A model generated the notes under the pieces. That model did no database searches, was not told the origin of the DNA, and worked only from the letters and a program-made list of their open reading frames with translations. A stretch of DNA of 64,000 nucleotides. It comes from CAYQNU01 sp964419055 (GTDB lineage: Bacteria > Bacteroidota > Bacteroidia > Flavobacteriales_D > Parvicellaceae). Positions within the stretch are counted from its first letter, which is position 1. Every line of letters begins with the position of its first letter. The stretch spans positions 1 to 64,000 of the forward strand of contig CAYQNU010000006.1 of assembly GCA_964419055.1 (NCBI GenBank). The letters are read 5' to 3'. Positions 26,498 to 35,561 of this stretch are shown piece after piece. The position numbers and the translations under genes are program-made.

Positions 26498-26864
26498 CAC
26501 GATACATTTAACCTACGATATAACTAAAGAAAACGACCAAACGATTTTGGCCGCATTGAAAGGTCGAATTGTGGATACAGACACGGCTAATCAGCTTATA
26601 GCTGGAATTGTTGCTGAACTTAACCCGCCTGTAAATAAAGTAATTGTAGATTTAAAAGATATCGATTATATCAATAGTAATGGTTTGAATAGTTTGATTT
26701 CTATATTAACAAAAACCCGCACTAGGGGTGGTGAAGTGGTACTGATTAATATCAACGAAAAAATACAAAAGTTGATGTTAATTACAAAGTTGAATACGGT
26801 TTTTAATAGTGCCGATTCTAAGGAAGAAGCTTTGACAAAATTGAGCGCAATTAAGTCAAATTAG
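26481..26864 (+). CDS. STAS-domain protein (anti-sigma factor antagonist-like)
   Basis: 127 residues from ATG 26481, overlapping the Fur-type gene by 17 bp, so translational coupling is likely. A single STAS domain: VNKVIVDLKDIDYINSNGLNSLISILTKTR at about 50-80, then GGEVVLININEKIQKLMLITKLNTVF. In SpoIIAA the phosphorylated Ser directly precedes the Gly of the SSGL motif; here the motif is NSNGL, with Asn at that position. Phosphorylation control of the usual partner-switch kind may therefore be absent or use the other Ser. SpoIIE-type phosphatases occur at 38-44 kb, but no link is shown. Confidence 0.85.
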   Translation: MQNENNTIHLTYDITKENDQTILAALKGRIVDTDTANQLIAGIVAELNPPVNKVIVDLKDIDYINSNGLNSLISILTKTRTRGGEVVLININEKIQKLMLITKLNTVFNSADSKEEALTKLSAIKSN

Positions 26865-26909
26865 TTTTTCACAAAAGCAAACATAATCAGAATAATAAAA
26901 TTTAGTAAC

Positions 26910-26945
26910 GACCCAAAGCTGTTATAACCTTGGGTCATTTTAACT
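26910..26945 (+). terminator. Probable terminator between the STAS gene and purA
   Basis: GACCCAA (26910-26916) pairs with TTGGGTC (26930-26936), with a short extra pairing inside, followed by ATTTTAACTTT. The T tract is interrupted, so it is a modest terminator. Confidence 0.55.
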
Positions 26946-26963
26946 TTAATTAAAATAAAAAAA

Positions 26964-28250
26964 ATGGCAATTGATGTATTATTAGGTCTTCAATGGGGGG
27001 ATGAAGGAAAAGGTAAAATTGTGGATGTTTTAACACCGCAATATGATATTATTGCACGATTTCAAGGTGGACCCAATGCTGGTCACACACTCGAATTTGA
27101 AGGAACTAAACATGTCTTACATACCATTCCTTCTGGGATATTTCACAAAGGAGTAAAAAACATTGTGGGCAATGGCGTAGTGATTGATCCAGTTGTGTTG
27201 AAAATTGAAATTGATAAGCTTTTGGCCAAAGGTGTAGACATCAAAGCACAAATGTTTATTTCTAAAAAAGCACACCTTATTTTACCTACTCATAAATTAT
27301 TAGATAAAGCATCTGAATTGTCTAAAGGAAAACTGAAAATTGGATCTACTCTTAAAGGAATAGGACCAACTTATATGGATAAAACAGGAAGAAACGGCTT
27401 GCGAGTGGGAGATGTTTTTAGTGCTAATTTTCGAGAAAAATACGACCAATTGGTTGAAAAACACCAGGAAATATTGTCGCGTTATGACTTTGAATTCAAT
27501 TTGGACGAATTAGAAGGTGAATTTTTCACTGGAATAGAAGTGTTAAAAGGATTAACTGCAATTGATAGTGAACATTATTTGAATGACGCATTAAAAGCTG
27601 GTAAAAAAATCTTAGCCGAAGGAGCACAAGGAACTATGTTGGATGTTGATTTTGGAACCTATCCATTTGTAACTTCTTCGAATACCATTACAGCAGGTAC
27701 ATGTACTGGTTTAGGTATTGCTCCTAACAAAATTGGAAGGGTAATCGGAATTTTTAAGGCTTATTGTACACGCGTTGGAAGTGGACCATTCCCAACGGAA
27801 GAAAATAACGAAACAGGTGCCAAAATTAGAAAAATTGGTAATGAATACGGAGCGACTACAGGACGCGAAAGAAGATGTGGATGGATTGACATACCAGCAT
27901 TAAAATATGCTATTATGATCAATGGTGTTACAGAATTATCGATGATGAAAGGTGATGTGTTAGATTCCTTTGAAACCATTAAGGTTTGTACTCATTACAA
28001 AATCAACAATGAAGTAGTTGATTATTTCCCTTATTCAATCAATGACGATGAGGTAACTCCTATTTATAAAGAAGTGAAAGGTTGGAACACCGACTTAACA
28101 AAAATAAAAGAAGGTGAAGATTTTCCACAAGAATTACATGATTATATTGTGTATTTAGAGGAATTGCTTGAAACACCCATTACCATAGTTTCTGTAGGAC
28201 CAGACCGTAATCAAACCATCATAAGAAAAGGAATTTTAGCTGAAGGTTAA
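26964..28250 (+). CDS. purA: Adenylosuccinate synthetase
   Basis: 428 residues. It joins IMP and aspartate using GTP, the first committed step to AMP, in the cytosol. The N-terminal GTP-binding and catalytic loop LLGLQWGDEGKGKIVDVL (residues 5-22) is complete, with GPNAGHTLEFEG, GSTLKGIGPTYMDKTGRNGLR and the C-terminal GTTGRERRCGWID-like block (ATTGRERRCGWIDI). Start is ATG at 26964. Monocistronic, between two hairpin terminators. Confidence 0.97.
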   Translation: MAIDVLLGLQWGDEGKGKIVDVLTPQYDIIARFQGGPNAGHTLEFEGTKHVLHTIPSGIFHKGVKNIVGNGVVIDPVVLKIEIDKLLAKGVDIKAQMFISKKAHLILPTHKLLDKASELSKGKLKIGSTLKGIGPTYMDKTGRNGLRVGDVFSANFREKYDQLVEKHQEILSRYDFEFNLDELEGEFFTGIEVLKGLTAIDSEHYLNDALKAGKKILAEGAQGTMLDVDFGTYPFVTSSNTITAGTCTGLGIAPNKIGRVIGIFKAYCTRVGSGPFPTEENNETGAKIRKIGNEYGATTGRERRCGWIDIPALKYAIMINGVTELSMMKGDVLDSFETIKVCTHYKINNEVVDYFPYSINDDEVTPIYKEVKGWNTDLTKIKEGEDFPQELHDYIVYLEELLETPITIVSVGPDRNQTIIRKGILAEG

Positions 28251-28298
28251 GTTTAGAATTTTTTCGATAATTACAATCGAAAATCATTTAATAGAGTG

Positions 28299-28348
28299 CC
28301 ACAAAAGCCTAAATGATGTAAAGTTATTTAAGTTTTTGTGGTTTTTTT
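28299..28348 (+). terminator. Rho-independent terminator after purA
   Basis: CCACAAAA (28299-28306) pairs with TTTTGTGG (28334-28341), with a second inner stem TAAAT/ATTTA, followed by seven Ts. The A-rich 5' side means it may also serve the minus-strand methyltransferase gene that ends at 28361. Confidence 0.85.
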
Positions 28349-28360
28349 ATGGTCTATACA

Positions 28361-28993
28361 TTAGCTTTTTCTCAAAAGTAAAACAGTATGAACTTCACTT
28401 TCGGAGGAATTAATTGGGTAGAAAATTTTCCAAAATTTTACTAAATCAAATCCATTTGATAAAAGAAGGGATTTAATAAATTCTAATTTATGATAATAAA
28501 AATAGGCTCTATCACCACTGCTTCCCGTCTTGAATCCTGATTTTTCAGGTTCGCCTGCCACAAAACTAATGTAAAGAATGCCCTTGTTCTCCAATAAATT
28601 AGCACAATCTAAGAGGAGTTTTTTGCAGTCTGATTCATTCAAGTAGGGTATGCAAAAACCAATGATTATTCCATCAAAGCTAGTCATTAGTTTGGAAATA
28701 CTGCGCGCATCCAACACTTCAATTTCGGCAGTAGGATTGTTCTTTTTGGCTATATCCACCATATTTGGAGAAACATCCGTAGCTAAGATCCGAACCTTAG
28801 GCTTTAACTGCATTACTTTTTGAGTTATGTTACCTGGTCCACATCCAATTTCCAGAATTTGAGCATTTTCTGAAGCCAGTGATGCACAAAATGTTGCATA
28901 CGTTTCATCATAATAGTCAAGTTTCATGAATTTGTCCTCATAAATTGGAGCAATTTTATTCCAAGTGGCAATAGTTTCTTCGTAAGGATCCAT
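28361..28993 (-). CDS. Class I SAM-dependent methyltransferase
   Basis: 210 residues. The SAM-binding glycine motif is ILEIGCGPGNIT (about 46-57), followed by an acidic residue at the end of strand 2 (ILATDVSPNMVDIA) and the motif-II-like LDARSISKLMTSFDGII. The N-terminus MDPYEETIATWNKIAPIYEDKF is typical of small-molecule methyltransferases of the Methyltransf_25 type. The substrate is unknown. It lies 4 bp downstream of a second methyltransferase on the same strand, forming a two-gene operon convergent with purA. Confidence 0.85.
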   Translation of the reverse strand: MDPYEETIATWNKIAPIYEDKFMKLDYYDETYATFCASLASENAQILEIGCGPGNITQKVMQLKPKVRILATDVSPNMVDIAKKNNPTAEIEVLDARSISKLMTSFDGIIIGFCIPYLNESDCKKLLLDCANLLENKGILYISFVAGEPEKSGFKTGSSGDRAYFYYHKLEFIKSLLLSNGFDLVKFWKIFYPINSSESEVHTVLLLRKS

Positions 28994-28997
28994 GGTA

Positions 28998-29789
28998 TTA
29001 AGCGTTAAATGAAGCAGTCAGAGAATAAACCATAGGAATTTTATTATCTAAATGTTCAATTTGAAACTGACGAGGACCAATTTCTTTGGTGTGTAAAAAA
29101 CAATTGAAAGGGGAGTAGTCGTATTCTTCAAAATGGTCTATTTTTAATCCTTGTTTGAACAACGCATTAAAAACTTCTGCTAAACTATGATTCCACATTA
29201 CATATTCTTGTTGTATATCTGCCTCTCTATCAGCATACGTGCCGCTTTCGTTTTCCACAATAATTCCTGAGTTGAAATACCGATACCCAATTTTCTCAAA
29301 ATGGTCGTCAAACATCCATACTACAGGGTGAAATTCAACAAAAATAAATTTCCCTTTAGGATCTAAAAAATGGTTAATTATTGCTGCCCATTTATCTAAA
29401 TCAGGTAACCAACCAATGGTGCCGTAGCTTGTGTAAACAATATCAAATTTTTCGTCCAAATGGTTTGGCAAATCATAAATATCGCAACAGATAAAACGGG
29501 CTTCACAATTTAATTCAGCGGTTAGTTCATTAGCCTTGGCTATAGCTTTATCTGACAAATCAACACCCGTTACAAGAGCCCCTAATCGGACTAAAGACAA
29601 GGTGTCTTGACCAAAATGGCACTGCAAATGCAAAATGCGTTTACCCTTAACATCACCCAATAACTCATTTTCTATTTGGGTTAAAGAAGAATTTCCTGCT
29701 TTAAATTTCACCATATCATAAAATGCTGAATTGACATGGGCATCTACTCTGTTGTTCCAAGATTGTTTATTTATTTCGATATAATTCAT
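28998..29789 (-). CDS. Class I SAM-dependent methyltransferase
   Basis: 263 residues. The SAM motif is variant: RILHLQCHFGQDTLSL (about 50-65) with GVDLSDKAIAKANEL after it, as in a large Bacteroidota family where GxGxG is replaced by QCHFGQD. The N-terminus MNYIEINKQSWNNRVDAHV is the usual start for that family. Substrate unknown. A TACATTTG -7 element on the minus strand at 29824-29831 lies 34 bp upstream of its ATG. First gene of the methyltransferase pair; divergent from the OstA-like gene. Confidence 0.86.
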   Translation of the reverse strand: MNYIEINKQSWNNRVDAHVNSAFYDMVKFKAGNSSLTQIENELLGDVKGKRILHLQCHFGQDTLSLVRLGALVTGVDLSDKAIAKANELTAELNCEARFICCDIYDLPNHLDEKFDIVYTSYGTIGWLPDLDKWAAIINHFLDPKGKFIFVEFHPVVWMFDDHFEKIGYRYFNSGIIVENESGTYADREADIQQEYVMWNHSLAEVFNALFKQGLKIDHFEEYDYSPFNCFLHTKEIGPRQFQIEHLDNKIPMVYSLTASFNA

Positions 29790-29823
29790 AGTTAGTGCAT
29801 TGGTTAACGTAACTTTTGAATAA

Positions 29824-29831
29824 CAAATGTA
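29824..29831 (-). promoter_or_regulatory. -7 promoter element of the methyltransferase pair
   Basis: Read on the minus strand, TACATTTG is an exact TAnnTTTG match, 34 bp before the ATG at 29789. A divergent element for the OstA-like gene lies 64 bp away. Confidence 0.5.
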
Positions 29832-29895
29832 ATGAATATTATACGGTAAACATTTTTTTGCAATTGAAAGGGTTTAATTCCCCATTAATAAAATG

Positions 29896-29903
29896 TAAAT
29901 TTG
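29896..29903 (+). promoter_or_regulatory. -7 promoter element of the OstA-like gene
   Basis: TAAATTTG is an exact TAnnTTTG match, 62 bp before the TTG start at 29966. No well-spaced -33 TTG is seen. Confidence 0.45.
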
Positions 29904-29965
29904 TGCACGAAATTTGATTTCTTAACAACAAAATAATGTAATTTTCGTTTGACCACTTTCATCCA

Positions 29966-31525
29966 TTGAATAAAGCAACATTCATAGTATTTTTGATCTT
30001 AAACCTTATTTCAAATTTTGAAATAAGTGCTCAATTTTTAAATCCTGGACCTAAAGGAACTGGCCAACCAGCTTCGGTCAAAAAAATCACAATTGTTCAA
30101 GCAGATAAAGTCTCCTTTAAAGAAAATCAAGGTTATCAAGTATTGAAAGGCAGTGTGATTTTTGAGCACGACAGTACATTTATGTATTGTGATAGTGCTC
30201 ATTTAAACATTAAAGATAATTCCTTTAAAGCGTTTAGTAGAATCCGCGTTATAAAAGGCGATAGCATAACGTTAGTTGCTGATACATTGTATTATCTGGG
30301 GAATACTAAAACGGCCGATTTGTTTGGGAATATTGTATACAAAGATCGTAAAATGGAATTGAAGACTCCTTCATTGAATTATGACATGAATACAGATATT
30401 GGTAAATATACACAAGGTGCTGTAATTAAAAGCGCTGGAGATACCAATGTGTTGAGTAGTAAAATTGGGACGTACGAAAGTAAAACACAGCAATTATTTT
30501 TTAAAGACAGTGTTAAGCTAACCAATCCTGATTATGTAATGAAATCAGACACTTTGCTGTATAATGTAAGTTCAAAATTAGCGCTCTTTTATGGACCCAC
30601 TACTATTGTTTCTGATGAAAACAGCATCTATTGTGAACGCGGGTGGTATGATACAGAAAATGAAATCTCATCTCTTTGGAAGGGAACCCAAATAAAAACC
30701 AAAGAACAAGAATTGTTTGGCGATAGCATACATTACAACCGAAACGAAAGTATAGGTAAAGTTTATGGCAATGTATTTTTTAAAGATTCTATACACAAAG
30801 TCGAAGGTAAAGGTCAATACGCCTATTACAATCAATTAATAGATTCAACGGTTATTGCTACGGACGCTCAAATGACGCAGTTTTTTGAAAAAGATACCTT
30901 GTTTCTTAAAGCTGATTTTATTTCGGTCAAAAATGATTCGGTCACTGCCAAAAGGGCTATTTTATCAACGGGTAACGTGCGCGTTTTTAAATCAGATTTA
31001 CAAGCAAAATGCGATACCTTGAGGTATGCGGATAAAGATTCGTTGATGCACTTTATTGGCACACCCATATTGTGGTCTGCCAATAATCAGATAACAGGTA
31101 ACTATATATTCGCGAAAACGGCAGAAGGGAAAATTTCGAAAATGGAAGTGGTTAAAAATGCCTTTATCATTTCATCCGTTGATACCCTTTATTTTAATCA
31201 GATTAAAGGCAAACAGTTATTTGCTTTTTTTTCAGAAAATCAAATTTCAAAAGTGGTCATAACCGGTAATAGCGAATCATTATATTTTATTGATAACCAA
31301 AAAGACCCCGTAACAGAGGGCAACTATGCTAAAAGTAGTAATATGATAATTACTTTTGAAAAGGAAGAAATTGCCACTATAAAGTTCGATGTAACCCCAA
31401 CAGCTAAACTTAATGATGTAGAAAAAATGGTTGAATCCGAATTGAAACTCGAAGGTTTTAGATGGGATATAACCTTGCGTCCCTTAAGAAATGAATTTAT
31501 TATAACACCTAACAATGAAAACTAA
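29966..31525 (+). CDS. OstA-like / LptA-family protein
   Basis: 519 residues with a signal peptide (NKATFIVFLILNLISNFEISA). Repeated beta-jellyroll strands of the OstA/LptA kind cover most of the chain: VQADKVSFKENQGYQVLKGS, TADLFGNIVYKDRKMELKTP, YESKTQQLFFKDSVKLTNPDY, YNRNESIGKVYGNVFFKDSIH. LptA-fold proteins bridge the periplasm and carry lipopolysaccharide to the outer membrane; this long Bacteroidota form probably does likewise. The start is TTG at 29966, directly before the signal peptide. Its end overlaps the following lipoprotein gene by 11 bp. Confidence 0.85.
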   Translation: MNKATFIVFLILNLISNFEISAQFLNPGPKGTGQPASVKKITIVQADKVSFKENQGYQVLKGSVIFEHDSTFMYCDSAHLNIKDNSFKAFSRIRVIKGDSITLVADTLYYLGNTKTADLFGNIVYKDRKMELKTPSLNYDMNTDIGKYTQGAVIKSAGDTNVLSSKIGTYESKTQQLFFKDSVKLTNPDYVMKSDTLLYNVSSKLALFYGPTTIVSDENSIYCERGWYDTENEISSLWKGTQIKTKEQELFGDSIHYNRNESIGKVYGNVFFKDSIHKVEGKGQYAYYNQLIDSTVIATDAQMTQFFEKDTLFLKADFISVKNDSVTAKRAILSTGNVRVFKSDLQAKCDTLRYADKDSLMHFIGTPILWSANNQITGNYIFAKTAEGKISKMEVVKNAFIISSVDTLYFNQIKGKQLFAFFSENQISKVVITGNSESLYFIDNQKDPVTEGNYAKSSNMIITFEKEEIATIKFDVTPTAKLNDVEKMVESELKLEGFRWDITLRPLRNEFIITPNNEN

Positions 31526-32141
31526 AACAACTCTATTAATTATAATTCTAATGTCATTATTGAATCATAGTTGTATCTCAAAAAGAAAAAACGCAATTGT
31601 TAATCAAGGAAATGTAGACTTTGATGATTCAAGTATAAAAAGTGTAGTTTGGATCAACTTAACCACCACAGCAACTTATTGTGGAGGAGCTGCACCCACT
31701 CAAGAGATCATACAAGATCTACAAACGCCTAAAAAATTAACCCAAACAACCATTTACATTCGAGAAGGTGAAACGAATAGTTGGAGTCAACCCATTATTG
31801 CTAAAGGCATTTCTGATGAAAATGGTGTTGTTTCCGTTGAGCTAAAAGACGGTACCTATTGTGCGGTTTTTGAAAATAAAGCGGAGAAATCGGCTTATGA
31901 TAATTTGATTAAATTATATGGAGAAAAAACACCCTATCGAGATGCCGTTGATGTTGAATGTTTAAAAACTTTTATGGAACAACCCGAAGCTGTTTTTACA
32001 GTTAAAAATGGAAAAACGGAAAGTGCAGTTATTATTAATCAACATCAGCCATGTTCTTGGCACTCTGTTCCGTGTTCAGGATATCATGGGCCTTTGCCTC
32101 CAATGGCTGCTCCAAGAGTTAATCCTGAGGATCATGAATAA
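31515..32141 (+). CDS. Putative lipoprotein, cysteine-rich C-terminus, unknown function
   Basis: 208 residues from ATG 31515. The signal MKTKTTLLIIILMSLLNHSC ends in a lipobox-like LNHSC (Cys20). The mature part looks like a single beta-sandwich (TIYIREGETNSWSQPIIAKG, then ENGVVSVELKDGTYCAVFEN), similar in style to carboxypeptidase-regulatory or CnaB-like folds. Several Cys follow (TYCGG, GTYC, DVEC), and it ends with HQPCSWHSVPCSGYHG. I recognise no named family. The 11-bp overlap with the OstA-like gene suggests coupled expression and an envelope role. Confidence 0.7.
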   Translation: MKTKTTLLIIILMSLLNHSCISKRKNAIVNQGNVDFDDSSIKSVVWINLTTTATYCGGAAPTQEIIQDLQTPKKLTQTTIYIREGETNSWSQPIIAKGISDENGVVSVELKDGTYCAVFENKAEKSAYDNLIKLYGEKTPYRDAVDVECLKTFMEQPEAVFTVKNGKTESAVIINQHQPCSWHSVPCSGYHGPLPPMAAPRVNPEDHE

Positions 32142-32253
32142 TGTAGCTCATGCAGTCTAACTTCATAAATTGCCGATTTTAGAAGTGCGATTTACGATTT
32201 AAGTTTAATTGTCGGATAAATGTATAATCTAAAATTTAGCATCTAAATCTAAT

Positions 32254-32279
32254 GTCTAGCATCTAGTGTCTAGCATCTA
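32254..32279. repeat. CTAG-rich 12-mer repeat, two tandem copies overlapping the ygiQ stop
   Basis: GTCTAGCATCTA occurs at 32254-32265 and 32268-32279, inside a longer degenerate run from about 32226. The same 12-mer is at 16891-16902. The final CTA (32277-32279) is the TAG stop of the YgiQ gene on the minus strand. Confidence 0.55.
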
Positions 32280-34232
32280 TTTCCCTTTCTTCTTATACGA
32301 TTTTACAAACTTATTTTGGCGACTGTCGTGAGCGGTTTTAAGCCATTTAGGTTTATTGGTAGGTTCATTTGTACCACCCAGTTTGTGTGGAGTTGATTTA
32401 GCCTTTGCGCCCAATAATCGTTGAATTAAATCAGGTCGTTGTACTTTAGTGAGTTCCTTTTTAATCCAATCTTGGTTTTCTTTTTTGTGCCAAAAGAAAA
32501 ACTTGTTTTGTTTTTCTTTTTCCTCTTTAGTTTTGGGCGTTTTAACCGGTTTCATCGTATACGGATGATAACCAGAATAATAAATCACCGTAGCCACGGT
32601 CATTGGAGTAGGGGTAAAGTCTTGAACCTGCTCTAATTCAAAGCCCATTTCTTTGGTTTCACATGCTAAGTTAGCCATATCTTCTTCTTCACAACCAGGA
32701 TGACTAGAAATGAAGTAGGGGATGAGCTCTTGTTTAAGATTGTATTTTTCGTTGACCTTGTCAAACTTCTTTTTAAACTCTTTGAAGTGCTGAAAATCGG
32801 GTTTACGCATAATACGCAGTGTTTCGGGAGCAGTGTGTTCAGGAGCTACTTTCAATCGACCCGATACGTGACGCGTTAGGACTTGTTCTAAATAGGCATC
32901 AATACTGGCATCAGCATTTTTGTTGTACGATTGAGTGAGTAAATCGTAGCGAATTCCGCTTCCAACAAATGCTTTTTTGACCTTTGGATGTGCATCTACC
33001 TTTTTATATAATTCGGTCATTGGTGTATGCGAAGTATCTAAATTGCTGCAAATAACAGGATGAATACATGATGGACTGACGCACTTATCACATATACCTT
33101 GATCGATGCCTTTCATTTTGTACATGTTTGCAGATGGACCTCCTAAATCAGAAATGTAGCCTTTAAAGTCTTCCATTTCAACCACTTTTTCCACTTCTTT
33201 GAAAATAGATTCCTCACTTCTACTTGCTATGAACTTTCCTTGGTGGGCAGAAATCGTGCAAAAACTACAACCTCCAAAACAACCTCTATGCATATTGATA
33301 GAGAATTTAATCATTTCATAGGCTGGAATTGCCCCTCTTTTTTTGTATTTTGGGTGCGGTAATCGAGTATAGGGTAAATCAAAAGATTGGTCCATTTCCT
33401 TCTCCGTCATGGTTTGAAAAGGAGGATTGATGACCAAATTGTTATCGCCAACTTTTTGAATGATTCGGTTTGCGAACGTTTTATTAGATTCTTGCTCTAC
33501 ATGTTTGAAATTAGAAGCATACGCCTTTTTATCTTCCAAACATTTTTCGTGGCTATTGAGTTCTATATCTTTCCAATGTTTGTTTTTAGGAACACCATCT
33601 TCCTGAGGTCTCAAATAAGAAGTTTGCTTTACCATAGTGAGTTGGTGAAACGGAACTCCTTTTTTAAGTAAATCAACTATTTCTCTTAAAGGTTGTTCTC
33701 CCATTCCATAAACCAACAAATCCGCTTTACTGGTTTCAAGAATGGTAGGCATTAATTTATCTGACCAATAATCGTAATGGGTAACTCTTCTAAGTGAAGC
33801 TTCGATTCCACCTACTAAAATAGGCACGTCTGGATATAATTCTTTAAGAATATTGGAATATACGTTTACCGCATAATCCGGTCTGAATCCCGACTGACCA
33901 CCCGGTGTATACGCATCTGTACTTCGTCTTCGTTTACTAGCTGTGTAATGATTAACCATAGAGTCCATACAGCCAGATGTGATGCCAAAAAACAAGCGAG
34001 GAGCACCAAATTTCTTGAAATCTCTCAAATCATCACGCCAATTAGGTTGTGCCACTATAGCTACCCGCAATCCCTCACTTTCTAAAATACGGCCAATTAC
34101 GGCTGTTCCAAATGCAGGATGATCCACATAAGCATCACCTGAAATGATGACAACGTCAACTTCTTCCCAACCTCTTTTGGTTACTTCTTCAAGCGTTATG
34201 GGCAACCAATCTGTAATTTGATAATCAGGCAT
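32277..34232 (-). CDS. YgiQ-family radical SAM protein
   Basis: 651 residues, usual length. The N-terminal domain begins with ITDWLPITLEEVTKRGWEEVDVVIISGDAYVDHPAFG. The radical SAM [4Fe-4S] motif is CFGGCSFCTISAHQGK (CxxxCxxC) at about residues 314-329. A second Cys cluster follows (CDKCVSPSCIHPVIC). The lysine/asparagine-rich tail (from about 600) is typical. The reaction and substrate of this family are unknown to me. It is cytosolic. It lies alone on the minus strand, with 63 bp to the next minus-strand gene upstream. Confidence 0.94.
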   Translation of the reverse strand: MPDYQITDWLPITLEEVTKRGWEEVDVVIISGDAYVDHPAFGTAVIGRILESEGLRVAIVAQPNWRDDLRDFKKFGAPRLFFGITSGCMDSMVNHYTASKRRRSTDAYTPGGQSGFRPDYAVNVYSNILKELYPDVPILVGGIEASLRRVTHYDYWSDKLMPTILETSKADLLVYGMGEQPLREIVDLLKKGVPFHQLTMVKQTSYLRPQEDGVPKNKHWKDIELNSHEKCLEDKKAYASNFKHVEQESNKTFANRIIQKVGDNNLVINPPFQTMTEKEMDQSFDLPYTRLPHPKYKKRGAIPAYEMIKFSINMHRGCFGGCSFCTISAHQGKFIASRSEESIFKEVEKVVEMEDFKGYISDLGGPSANMYKMKGIDQGICDKCVSPSCIHPVICSNLDTSHTPMTELYKKVDAHPKVKKAFVGSGIRYDLLTQSYNKNADASIDAYLEQVLTRHVSGRLKVAPEHTAPETLRIMRKPDFQHFKEFKKKFDKVNEKYNLKQELIPYFISSHPGCEEEDMANLACETKEMGFELEQVQDFTPTPMTVATVIYYSGYHPYTMKPVKTPKTKEEKEKQNKFFFWHKKENQDWIKKELTKVQRPDLIQRLLGAKAKSTPHKLGGTNEPTNKPKWLKTAHDSRQNKFVKSYKKKGK

Positions 34233-34295
34233 ATATTAAATTATACGCAAAGTTATTTAGAATAATGTTAAATAACTATTTAAGCGCCATAAAAG

Positions 34296-34865
34296 TTAAG
34301 CATCTTTTAATTTCATCACTTGAAAATATATGATAACACCGCTTATAATTATGAGTAAAATGGCAAATCCAAATAAAAAATAGCCTAAGTATTGGCTCAA
34401 TGTTTTTGCATTTTTACTGACTTTCTGGTGATATTCACTTTCAAGATAAATTTGTTCTTGATCGGCAGGGTTATAATAAATGGAAATTGTGTCGTTTATA
34501 GAGAATTGAGATTTCATCAGCAACAAATGCTCCTTTTCTGTTAGGTTAGACCCTTCAATTTCTTTTACTGTTGAATCTGTAAATTGAGTCTCCATTTCAT
34601 TGCCATTACCTGTGTCGTATAGAAAGGTAATGGTATAATACTCGGTTAACGTTTGGTATTTTTTATCAAAACTTACTTTGGAAGAGGTAGCCGTGTCTAT
34701 CACTACACCTTTAGATGGCAGGAAAGATTCTAAATCTTTTTGTTGCGAGTAATCAATGTGATTTCCAAATTTGATTACTTTATAACTGAATGGAAGAATC
34801 TTAATCGCCCAAAAGAATAGACCGATGGCAATACCAATAAAAATATACGTTTTGGTAGATTTCAT
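34296..34865 (-). CDS. DUF3592-like membrane protein
   Basis: 189 residues with two membrane spans (about 7-25 and 160-183). The extracytoplasmic part between them has the DUF3592-like pattern EYYTITFLYDTGNGNEMETQFTDS, then INDTISIYYNPADQEQIYLE. The function of this family is unknown. It starts at ATG 34865, 51 bp downstream of the TlpA-like gene on the same strand. Confidence 0.72.
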   Translation of the reverse strand: MKSTKTYIFIGIAIGLFFWAIKILPFSYKVIKFGNHIDYSQQKDLESFLPSKGVVIDTATSSKVSFDKKYQTLTEYYTITFLYDTGNGNEMETQFTDSTVKEIEGSNLTEKEHLLLMKSQFSINDTISIYYNPADQEQIYLESEYHQKVSKNAKTLSQYLGYFLFGFAILLIIISGVIIYFQVMKLKDA

Positions 34866-34916
34866 TCCACAAAATTAAGTGAAATAATCATTTAAATAAG
34901 AAGGTAGAGTTCTAAA

Positions 34917-35486
34917 CTATAAATCATCCATCAAACTATGCACACTTTCGGCATTCCAATCGTGTGCACCTTCAGATTTCAGTAAAACGTGTTTGTCTGG
35001 TGAAATGATATAAGTAGTAGGATAAACATTGGATTGTAATAATTCGGGAGCTAAATATTGTGTAACATATAAATCTATTTCAATGTCGTTGGCTTCTTTA
35101 AATTTTTTGATAATTTCCATATTCTCTGACGGGCTCACTAATATAAAGCGAACTTTTTCACCATATTTACTATGCAAATCAATGATAGATTGCATTTCAC
35201 TCCGGCAAGGACCACACCACGTAGCCCAAATATTTAGAAAAATGGGTTGATCAATTTCAGACAAGAGCACTATTTTTCCATCCTGAGAAATAAACTCCCA
35301 ATTATTTTTAATCAATGTGGTATCGTCTTTTGGAAGGGTTTGTTCAACTGCAGGTGCACTCAAAAATACACCACCAATCCAAGATCTTACTTTAAGTCCC
35401 CATGGCGTAAAAAATAAAAAGAGCACCAACAAAATCAATGAACCATAGAATATTAGGTCTGATTTACGCTTTTTTGTTAATTCCAT
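34917..35486 (-). CDS. TlpA-like thioredoxin-fold protein, membrane-anchored
   Basis: 189 residues. An uncleaved N-terminal membrane anchor (DLIFYGSLILLVLFLFFTPWG, residues 10-30) precedes a periplasmic TlpA/ResA-like domain with the redox motif NIWATWCGPCRSEM (Cys at about 91 and 94) and a cis-Pro region YPTTYIISPDKHVL. Such proteins reduce disulfides in c-type cytochrome maturation or oxidoreductive stress; the partner is unknown. Start is ATG at 35486. It is divergent from the PAP2 gene, with 75 bp between. Confidence 0.9.
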   Translation of the reverse strand: MELTKKRKSDLIFYGSLILLVLFLFFTPWGLKVRSWIGGVFLSAPAVEQTLPKDDTTLIKNNWEFISQDGKIVLLSEIDQPIFLNIWATWCGPCRSEMQSIIDLHSKYGEKVRFILVSPSENMEIIKKFKEANDIEIDLYVTQYLAPELLQSNVYPTTYIISPDKHVLLKSEGAHDWNAESVHSLMDDL

Positions 35487-35545
35487 TTTGCAAAATTACA
35501 CAATACTTTTGCAATATACGCGTAACTTAGGTTACATACTTTTCT

Positions 35546-35553
35546 TACCTTTG
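35546..35553 (+). promoter_or_regulatory. -7 promoter element of the PAP2 gene, near-leaderless start
   Basis: TACCTTTG is an exact TAnnTTTG match ending 8 bp before the ATG at 35562, so transcription should begin at or within a few bases of the start codon. A leaderless mRNA is plausible. Confidence 0.6.
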
Positions 35554-35561
35554 CGCGCAAC

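Noticed and set aside
28361..29789. The two methyltransferases as a restriction-modification or defence pair
   Set aside because: They lack DNA methyltransferase motifs such as DPPY/NPPF, and no nuclease or specificity gene is adjacent; they resemble small-molecule methyltransferases.
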